Origin: Caryophanales bacterium UBA1624
GTDB lineage: Bacteria; Bacillota_I; Bacilli_A; RFN20; CAG-826
Assembly: GCA_002321395.1 (NCBI GenBank)
Contig: DCMK01000009.1
Coordinates: forward strand, 26,047-53,819
Direction of reading: 5' to 3'
DNA: 27,773 nt
Shown here one piece after another: positions 22,955 through 27,773 of this stretch. The notes under the pieces were generated by a model. The model searched no databases. It was not told where the DNA came from and was given only the letters and a program-made list of their open reading frames with translations. The translations under genes were made by a program, and so were the position numbers. Each line of letters opens with the position of its first letter. Position 1 is the first letter of the stretch.

Positions 22955-23545
22955 ATGGCTAACAACATTGGCGAGAAGCAATGGTACATCGTTACCACCT
23001 ACTCAATGCACGAGCAAAAAACGGCGGAGAACTTGAGAAAGCGTATCGAGACCATGAACATGCAGGATTACATCCTGCGCGTTCTTGTCGCCGAACAGCA
23101 GGTCCCCGTCTTGGACAAAAATGGGCTCCCCGCTACGGAAAAAGACAAAAAGACCGGTGAGATCAAACCGAAGATGAAGCTCAAGAACCTTTATCCCGGT
23201 TACATCTTCGTCGAAATGATCATGACCGATCAGTCTTGGTACATCGTCCGTAACACCCCAGGCGTCACCGGCATCGCCGGTTCCTCCGGCGGCGGACAGA
23301 AACCGACCCCGGTTACCCGCGAGGAAATCGAACCTGTTTTAAAGAGGATGGGCGAAGTCGACGAATCCATGTACGACCGTTATGCCGTCGGCGATTCCGT
23401 CCGCGTCATCCATGGGCCCTTCGAAGGAACCGAAGGCAAAATCGTCTCGATCGATAAGGATACGGGCGCTTGCCGCATCGAAACCCTCTTCTTCGGCCGT
23501 TCCACTCCGGTCGATGTCGACTTCTCGGAAATCGAAAAAATCTGA
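22955..23545 (+). CDS. nusG: transcription termination/antitermination protein NusG
   Basis: This 196-residue protein has an NGN domain (KQWYIVTTYSMHEQKTAENL, LYPGYIFVEM, WYIVRNTPGVTGIAG) and a C-terminal KOW domain (VGDSVRVIHGPFEGTEGKI). It binds RNA polymerase and links transcription to Rho or ribosomes. It is somewhat longer than the usual 175-185 residues, mainly through a loop of about 10 extra residues around DKNGLPATEKDKKTGE in the NGN domain. Translation probably follows from secE by coupling; GGAGG lies inside the secE end. The terminator 10 bp later closes the unit, so rplK is not directly downstream within the same transcript. Confidence 0.96.
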   Translation: MANNIGEKQWYIVTTYSMHEQKTAENLRKRIETMNMQDYILRVLVAEQQVPVLDKNGLPATEKDKKTGEIKPKMKLKNLYPGYIFVEMIMTDQSWYIVRNTPGVTGIAGSSGGGQKPTPVTREEIEPVLKRMGEVDESMYDRYAVGDSVRVIHGPFEGTEGKIVSIDKDTGACRIETLFFGRSTPVDVDFSEIEKI

Positions 23546-23555
23546 TCGGCGAGTC

Positions 23556-23588
23556 AACCCCGGCGATGCTTGCCGGGGTTTTCTTTTT
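23556..23588 (+). terminator. strong rho-independent terminator after nusG
   Basis: AACCCCGGC-GATGCTT-GCCGGGGTT gives a perfect 9-bp stem followed by TTTTCTTTTT. In Bacillus, nusG is followed by rplK-rplA; here the unit ends. Confidence 0.95.
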
Positions 23589-23636
23589 GATGCGCATATC
23601 GCTTCGGAATGAGAAAGAAAACTTCCCAATTTCGTT

Positions 23637-23655
23637 TATAATGGCCCTAGAGGAC
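23637..23655 (+). promoter_or_regulatory. -10 and ribosome binding site of the MgtC-like gene
   Basis: TATAAT at 23637-23642, then AGAGGA at about 23650-23655 before ATG 23663. This leader is short but carries a Shine-Dalgarno, unlike the leaderless-type genes. No clear -35 is seen. Confidence 0.5.
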
Positions 23656-23662
23656 ACGTATT

Positions 23663-24436
23663 ATGGATCAACTGATTATTTCGCTTGCTTACAAATTCAA
23701 CGGATGGGGCTTGGCCCTATACATTTTGGTGACCACGTTGCTGGCTGGCGTCTTGTCGGGCATCATTGGTATTGAGCGCGAAATGAAAGGGCAGGCTGCG
23801 GGGCTCAGGACCCATGTTTTGGTTTCCGTCGGCTGCGTCCTCATTATGGTCGTTTCCATTTTCGGGATCGGTTTGGCCTCGGGGCAGATCGATTTGGCCA
23901 AAGGGTATATCGATCCGAACTTGATTAAATACGATACCTCGCGCATCGCCGCGGGCATCACCGCGGGCATTGGTTTTGTTGCCGCTGGGACCATCATCCG
24001 CAACGGCTTTTCCGTCCGGGGCTTGACTACGGCCGCGACGCTTTGGGTTTGCTCCGGCATCGGGATGGCCTGCGGCTGCGGCTTGATTTTGGAAGCGACG
24101 GTCACCGCCATGGTGACGATGGCTTTGCTCATGGGTCTCCTCTTCATCGAAAGAGTGATCGGGAAAAGGAGCCCCCAAATCAAAATCACCGTCCAGAAGG
24201 GCGTCGCCATCATCCGCGATCTTCGCATTCAGGCGGACGCGAACGGCTTAATCATCAAAAACATCGGCATTTCGACGACTGTTATGGAAACGGGCGAAGA
24301 AGTCACCGTGGTTCGCGTTTTGTTTGCCTTGCAGAGCTCCCAAGCGGTTTTAGAGGAGTTTTGCGAGTCTTTTGAAAGCAAAAAGGGCGTTTTGTCCCTT
24401 AGTCGAATCCACTTCAAAAATCCTTTGGGGGAATAG
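23663..24436 (+). CDS. MgtC/SapB family membrane protein
   Basis: This 257-residue protein has about five TM segments in its first 150 residues with the family signature: GIIGIEREMKGQAAGLRTHVLVSVG, GIGFVAAGTIIRNGFSVRGLTTAATLW and CSGIGMACG. The C-terminal soluble domain (about 170-257) is ACT-like in outline. MgtC relatives are linked to Mg2+ limitation and, in Salmonella, to F-type ATP synthase control; most Firmicute members (YhiD/SapB) are uncharacterised. No riboswitch-sized leader is present, so Mg2+ control of the Salmonella kind is not visible. Convergent with the next gene. Confidence 0.9.
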   Translation: MDQLIISLAYKFNGWGLALYILVTTLLAGVLSGIIGIEREMKGQAAGLRTHVLVSVGCVLIMVVSIFGIGLASGQIDLAKGYIDPNLIKYDTSRIAAGITAGIGFVAAGTIIRNGFSVRGLTTAATLWVCSGIGMACGCGLILEATVTAMVTMALLMGLLFIERVIGKRSPQIKITVQKGVAIIRDLRIQADANGLIIKNIGISTTVMETGEEVTVVRVLFALQSSQAVLEEFCESFESKKGVLSLSRIHFKNPLGE

Positions 24437-24456
24437 ACCCAACAAGCCAGTCGCCT

Positions 24457-25050
24457 TTACTCTTCGATTGAGGCGCGAATTCTTTCGAATTGTTCTTCCA
24501 CCGAAATGAAATAAGCGCTGGAACGCAGCGATTGGAAAGCAGGCCCAAAATGGGCGCGGAAGATGCGCTCAAAGGTCCTGGTTACATTCAGGAAGATGAT
24601 TTCCGAAATGCGGAGCGGCGCGGCTTCTTTGTTGTCTTGTGCAAGCAAAGAAACAAGGGCGTCGATGGTCGCAAAGCAAAGCAAACCCGCTTCGTCTTCG
24701 AGGGCGAAGGCCAAGTCGGGCTCTTCCGGCAACAGCCAGTTGTAGTAGTCGCGGAAAGGCGTCCCCCCTTTGGCGAAAGCTTCTTTGCTCATATTGAGGC
24801 GGATCGCGGTGGCTTTTGAGGAAAGGTGGCTGGGATTGTATTGTTCCAAAAGATCGTCGTAGGCGATGCGCGTGATGTCTTTTCCCGCATCTTCGTGAGC
24901 GAAAACATTGTCGAACAAATAGGAAGCGGCGCCAACGATGTTGATCGCATCGGCCCTCGTTCCCTGAGCCAAATCCATCCTTAGCCAAGAAGAGGCGGCG
25001 TATTCGAAGGCGTCTTTCAGTTGCTCATAGCAGTCCAAAGCTTGTTTCAT
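24457..25050 (-). CDS. conserved-looking hypothetical protein, unknown function
   Basis: This 197-residue soluble, acidic, largely helical protein has no recognised motif. It starts MKQALDCYEQLKDAFEYAASSW and ends FERIRASIEE. Hydrophobic stretches (GLLCFATIDALVSLLA, ISEIIFLNVTRTFERIF) look like buried helices rather than TM spans. Coding character is supported by codon use like its neighbours and by TAGAAT 6 nt before the ATG on the reverse strand. It shares a 42-bp divergent promoter region with the YfcE-like gene, so the two may be co-regulated or mutually exclusive. Confidence 0.65.
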   Translation of the reverse strand: MKQALDCYEQLKDAFEYAASSWLRMDLAQGTRADAINIVGAASYLFDNVFAHEDAGKDITRIAYDDLLEQYNPSHLSSKATAIRLNMSKEAFAKGGTPFRDYYNWLLPEEPDLAFALEDEAGLLCFATIDALVSLLAQDNKEAAPLRISEIIFLNVTRTFERIFRAHFGPAFQSLRSSAYFISVEEQFERIRASIEE

Positions 25051-25056
25051 GGGCCT

Positions 25057-25085
25057 ATTCTAGCCTTTTTTGGAGCGCTCTATAA
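25057..25085 (-). promoter_or_regulatory. promoter of the hypothetical gene, interlocked with that of the phosphoesterase gene
   Basis: Reverse strand: TAGAAT (25062-25057) lies 6 nt before ATG 25050. TTATAG (25085-25080) sits at a 17-bp spacing as a weak -35 and overlaps the -10 of the opposite promoter. Confidence 0.5.
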
Positions 25086-25086
25086 T
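25058..25086 (+). promoter_or_regulatory. promoter of the YfcE-like gene, interlocked with that of the hypothetical gene
   Basis: TTCTAG (25058-25063, weak), 17 bp, TATAAT (25081-25086), then 6 nt to ATG 25093. The weak -35 overlaps the -10 of the divergent gene. Confidence 0.55.
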
Positions 25087-25092
25087 TGCCAT

Positions 25093-25602
25093 ATGAAATA
25101 CCTGATTGTTTCTGATATTCATGGTTCGGAGGCAGGCGTTGCGCTTCTAAAAAACGCGTTGTTCAGAGAACGCCCCGATTGCCTTCTTTTGCTCGGCGAC
25201 TTGCTCCATGGGAGCTATGATGAGAATCCAAGCGACGTGAAGACTTTGCTGGATCGTTGGAAGGGCGGGACCTTGGCCGTTTGCGGAAACTGCGACGAGC
25301 CTTATTCGGATGGGGAATATCTTGGCATTGAACTTCCGTTGGAACGCAAAATTTCGTATCAGGGATATTCCGTTTTTATGCAGCATCGTCCTTTTTATAC
25401 AAATTTCCCTGCAAAAACCATTCTTTTAAATGGACATACTCACCGGAAGGTTTTATATGAAGAAGAAGGAGTGATTCATTGCAATCCCGGTTCTATTTCT
25501 TTGCCTCGTGATGGGGTTCCTTCTTATGCGACGTTGGAAGGAGGCGGCATATTTCTTCACAACGCAGAGAATGGATTGACTTTGGGGCGGATTCTTTTCT
25601 AA
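25093..25602 (+). CDS. YfcE/MJ0936-type metallophosphoesterase
   Basis: This 169-residue calcineurin-like phosphoesterase has metal motifs YLIVSDIHG (D-x-H), LLLGDLLHG, VCGNCDEPY and NGHTHRK. The usual HGH segment reads MQHRPFY, keeping one His but losing the Gly-His. The C-terminal HCNPGSISLPRDG is typical of YfcE. E. coli YfcE hydrolyses phosphodiesters in vitro; the natural substrate is unknown. An upstream in-frame start at 25021 overlaps the divergent gene and precedes the -10, so 25093 is chosen. Confidence 0.88.
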   Translation: MKYLIVSDIHGSEAGVALLKNALFRERPDCLLLLGDLLHGSYDENPSDVKTLLDRWKGGTLAVCGNCDEPYSDGEYLGIELPLERKISYQGYSVFMQHRPFYTNFPAKTILLNGHTHRKVLYEEEGVIHCNPGSISLPRDGVPSYATLEGGGIFLHNAENGLTLGRILF

Positions 25603-25608
25603 GGGTCG

Positions 25609-25622
25609 AGGGTGTCCACCCT
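25609..25622 (+). other. short hairpin after the phosphoesterase gene
   Basis: AGGGT-GTCC-ACCCT is a 5-bp stem with no T-run. It may be a weak terminator or simply precede operator 1, which starts 3 bp later. Confidence 0.3.
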
Positions 25623-25624
25623 AT

Positions 25625-25648
25625 AAATATGAACAAAAATTCATATTT
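25625..25648 (+). promoter_or_regulatory. ArsR-type operator 1
   Basis: AAATATGAA-CAAAAA-TTCATATTT has perfect 9-bp arms and a 6-bp spacer. It contains the TGAA-N6-TTCA core typical of CzrA/SmtB-family sites. It lies 3 bp upstream of the -35. Confidence 0.85.
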
Positions 25649-25651
25649 CTA

Positions 25652-25680
25652 TTGAATTCAGATGAGGTGCGGGGCATAAT
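25652..25680 (+). promoter_or_regulatory. promoter of the arsR-cadA-type operon
   Basis: TTGAAT (25652-25657), 17 bp, CATAAT (25675-25680). The predicted transcription start (about 25687) is at the edge of operator 2, so bound repressor would block initiation or clearance. Confidence 0.75.
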
Positions 25681-25687
25681 CCTTTCG

Positions 25688-25711
25688 TAATATGAAAAAC
25701 CATTCATATTA
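25688..25711 (+). promoter_or_regulatory. ArsR-type operator 2
   Basis: TAATATGAA-AAACCA-TTCATATTA has perfect 9-bp arms and a 6-bp spacer. It is a near copy of operator 1, centre-to-centre distance 63 bp. It is followed directly by AAAGGAGG (25711-25718) and ATG 25726. Confidence 0.88.
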
Positions 25712-25725
25712 AAGGAGGAGAAAAT

Positions 25726-26025
25726 ATGCCGCAGATGCCGGATGATAAGACCATCGATAAGATGGAAAGCTTGCTCAATATCGCGAGCGATTTCACTCGT
25801 TTGAAAATTCTTTACGCGATTTCCGACGCGGAAAGATCCGTCAATGAAATCGTCGATTCCGTTGGCGCATCCCAATCTTTGGTTTCCCACCAGCTGCAAG
25901 TTTTGAGGAATGCCCATTTGGTCTCAACAAGAAAAAAAGGGACCCACGTCTATTATTCTTTGGATGATGACCACGTCACTCGCTTGCTGACTCTGGTGTT
26001 TGAGCATGTGAATGAAAACAAATAA
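25726..26025 (+). CDS. ArsR/SmtB-family metal-sensing repressor, CzrA-like
   Basis: This 99-residue winged-helix repressor reads LLNIASDFTRLKILYAI, SVNEIVDSVGASQSLVSHQLQVLRNAHLVSTRKKG and THVYYSLDDDH. It lacks the CadC/ArsR ELCVCD motif. The last helix has D-x-H-x10-H-x2-E, aligning with the alpha-5 zinc site of CzrA (Asp84, His86, His97, His100) with the last His replaced by Glu. This suggests Zn-type or related divalent-metal sensing with slightly altered ligands. In the family, metal releases the repressor from DNA. It is autoregulated by two operators in its own promoter and cotranscribed with the ATPase 11 bp downstream. Confidence 0.93.
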   Translation: MPQMPDDKTIDKMESLLNIASDFTRLKILYAISDAERSVNEIVDSVGASQSLVSHQLQVLRNAHLVSTRKKGTHVYYSLDDDHVTRLLTLVFEHVNENK

Positions 26026-26036
26026 GGAGAGCGGAA

Positions 26037-27773
26037 ATGGAAGAAGAAAAAGAACGCACGAAAAAAGAACTCGTTATCCTTTGGACTCGCATTGTCGTGA
26101 GCTTGACGTTGGCTTTGCTGGGCCGTTTCTATTTCACAGAAGAAGCCTTTGGGCTTGCTGTCAACGCGACGATCATGGGCATCGCATATTTGATTGTCGC
26201 CTATGATGTAATTTGGGAAAGCCTTCTTAGCATTTTTAAAGAACGTCAACCCTTCGATGAGCATTTGCTCATGACGATTGCTTCTTTGGGTGCGTTCGCC
26301 TTCCGTTTTTTTGGGCCGGAACACAACGAATTCCTCGAAGGCGTTTTGGTTATGCTTTTATACCAAGTCGGTGAGGTTTTCGAGGATTTGGCGGCCGATA
26401 AATCCAAGGAGGCTATCGTTTCTGCTTTGGACCTTCGCGACGAAAAGGCGAGGGTCGTTGATGGAAATTCGACTGTTATGAAGACTCCGGAAGAACTTCG
26501 AATCGGCGATCAAGTCATTTTGGGGACCGGAGAGAAAATCCTTTGCGACGGCATTGTCGTCTCCGGGACCGGGAATGTTGACGAAAGCTCTTTGACCGGG
26601 GAGTTCTTGCCTGTGAGCAAGCAAAGTGGGGATTCCGTTGCTTCGGGAACGATTCTGAAAGAAGGCTCCATTACGGTCCGGGTCGAAAAGGAGTACAAGG
26701 ATTCGACGGTCGCCAAACTTTTGGATTTGGTGCAGAACAGCGCCGATAAGAAATCGAAAGCGACGCGCTTCATCACCCGATTCGCTCGTATCTACACCCC
26801 GTTCGTCACGGGCTTGGCCCTATTGGTCGCGGTGATCCCACCTTTGCTTTTGGGGGTGAACGATCCCTCCGTTTGGAGCAATTGGGTTTTTGCCGCTTTG
26901 GAATTCCTCATCGTTTCCTGCCCTTGCGCGATCGTCATTTCGGTGCCCCTTTCCTACTTCGCGGGCCTTGGTCTTGCATCGAAGCATGGGGTGGTCGTCA
27001 AAGGGGCGGAGTACTTCGACAAAATCAATGAGCTTTCCACGGTTTGCTTCGACAAGACGGGGACTTTGACCGAGGGCAATTTCGCTCTTTCCGAGATCCA
27101 CCCAGTCGGTTTGGGGGAAGAGGAGTTCCTAGAGTATTTATCGGCCGCGGAATCTCGCTCCAGCCATCCGATCGCAAAGGCGATTTTGGAGCATTCTCAT
27201 TTTTCTGACAGCGGGAATTCGGTTGAGTTTTACGAGGAAAAGCCGGGTTTCGGAATTGTGGCGAATTACAAAAACCATGCCCTTCTTGCGGGGAAAAAGG
27301 CGTTGCTTGATTCGAATGGAATCGCCGTGGAAGACGTTCCCTTCGCTGGCACGATCACCTATTTGGCCGTCGACGGAGTTTACGCGGGATACGTCGTTCT
27401 TAACGATGCCGTTCGGCCAACCACGCCTAAGATGATTGAGGGACTGAAGAAGCTAGGCATCAAAACCATGCTCCTTTCCGGGGACAAAAAAGAGAACGTC
27501 TCCACCGTCGCCTCTTCCCTCGGCATCGACGAAGCGCATGGCGGCCTTCTTCCTGAGCAAAAGCAGGAATACATCCACGCCAAAATCGATGAGAACGCCG
27601 GGCGGGTCGCTTTCGTTGGCGATGGCATCAACGATGCCCCCTCCATTGTCTTGGCCGACGTCGGCGTGGCGATGGGTGGGTTGGGCAGCGATGTCGCGGT
27701 CAAGAACGCGGATGTCGTTTTGATGCAGGACGATCCCTCCAAACTCGTGACTTTGATCAAGATCGCAAAGAAG
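26037..27773 (+). CDS. P1B-type Zn2+/Cd2+/Pb2+ efflux ATPase (CadA/ZntA-like), 3' end cut off
   Basis: The frame is open from ATG 26037 to the window edge (579 codons). It has an actuator loop DESSLTGEFLPVSK, the membrane metal-binding CPC in SCPCAIVISVPLSYF, phosphorylation site CFDKTGTLTEG, SHPIAKAI nucleotide-binding HP motif, and hinge FVGDGINDAPSIVLAD. CPC with the SVP context fits the P1B-2 (Zn/Cd/Pb) group. The N-terminus begins directly with charged residues and the first TM pair, with no HMA (CxxC) domain. The missing C-terminus should be about the last one or two TM helices. AAGGAGAG precedes the ATG. Expected role: pump divalent metal out of the cell, induced through the upstream repressor. 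Confidence 0.95.
   Translation, partial: MEEEKERTKKELVILWTRIVVSLTLALLGRFYFTEEAFGLAVNATIMGIAYLIVAYDVIWESLLSIFKERQPFDEHLLMTIASLGAFAFRFFGPEHNEFLEGVLVMLLYQVGEVFEDLAADKSKEAIVSALDLRDEKARVVDGNSTVMKTPEELRIGDQVILGTGEKILCDGIVVSGTGNVDESSLTGEFLPVSKQSGDSVASGTILKEGSITVRVEKEYKDSTVAKLLDLVQNSADKKSKATRFITRFARIYTPFVTGLALLVAVIPPLLLGVNDPSVWSNWVFAALEFLIVSCPCAIVISVPLSYFAGLGLASKHGVVVKGAEYFDKINELSTVCFDKTGTLTEGNFALSEIHPVGLGEEEFLEYLSAAESRSSHPIAKAILEHSHFSDSGNSVEFYEEKPGFGIVANYKNHALLAGKKALLDSNGIAVEDVPFAGTITYLAVDGVYAGYVVLNDAVRPTTPKMIEGLKKLGIKTMLLSGDKKENVSTVASSLGIDEAHGGLLPEQKQEYIHAKIDENAGRVAFVGDGINDAPSIVLADVGVAMGGLGSDVAVKNADVVLMQDDPSKLVTLIKIAKK

Noticed and set aside
1..27773. CRISPR array, IS element, prophage or tRNA
   Set aside because: I saw no spaced direct repeats, transposase motifs, phage structural genes or cloverleaf-like sequences by eye; a tRNA scan would settle the last.

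Overview
The window reads as chromosomal DNA from an anaerobic, fermentative low-to-mid GC Gram-positive bacterium. It most likely comes from a reduced-genome lineage of class Bacilli (Erysipelotrichia/Acholeplasma-RF39-like); this placement is inference. Supporting evidence is the gene order cysS-rlmB-sigma factor-rpmG-secE-nusG, which is the Bacillus order without mrnC and yacP, AddAB rather than RecBCD, a zinc-ribbon L33, and an [FeFe]-hydrogenase. Base composition is slightly above 50% GC by eye. TGA is used as a stop (addB, addA, hydB, secE, nusG) and Trp is TGG, so this is not a code-4 mollicute. I see no tRNA, rRNA, CRISPR array, IS element or prophage.

Layout. (1) 1-1265, minus: a truncated HKD-nuclease/SSL2-type helicase, divergent from a small four-helix membrane protein (1384-1890). 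(2) 1969-5777: an operon of a 2-enoate-reductase-type flavo-iron-sulfur enzyme plus both subunits of an aconitase X, closed by a strong terminator. (3) 5875-12274: addB-addA recombination nuclease/helicase. (4) A convergent CBS-domain gene (12276-12959, minus), then rmuC. (5) 14668-18843: hydC-hydB-hydA, a complete NADH/ferredoxin-linked electron-bifurcating-type [FeFe]-hydrogenase. (6) A HAD phosphatase, cysS, rlmB, a divergent SigH-like sigma factor, rpmG, secE, nusG and a strong terminator. (7) An MgtC-like membrane protein, an unrecognised minus-strand gene, and a YfcE-like phosphoesterase. (8) A metal-resistance operon: an ArsR/CzrA-type repressor with two palindromic operators, followed by a Zn/Cd-type P1B ATPase that runs off the window.

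How the genes may work together. HydABC would dispose of NADH and reduced ferredoxin as H2. The enoate reductase/aconitase X pair looks like a dehydrate-then-reduce module that could be a second electron sink. AddAB, RmuC and the HKD helicase are DNA-processing enzymes. ArsR-CadA handles divalent metals.

The most striking pattern is in the promoters. Nine genes that start transcription units have a good -10 hexamer only 6-10 nt before the start codon, in most cases with no usable Shine-Dalgarno. Genes inside operons, and five other first genes, keep strong GGAGG-type sites. This implies widespread leaderless mRNAs beside ordinary SD translation. The AcnX/enoate reductase operon, with unusual cysteine replacements in AcnX, is the best candidate for undescribed chemistry.
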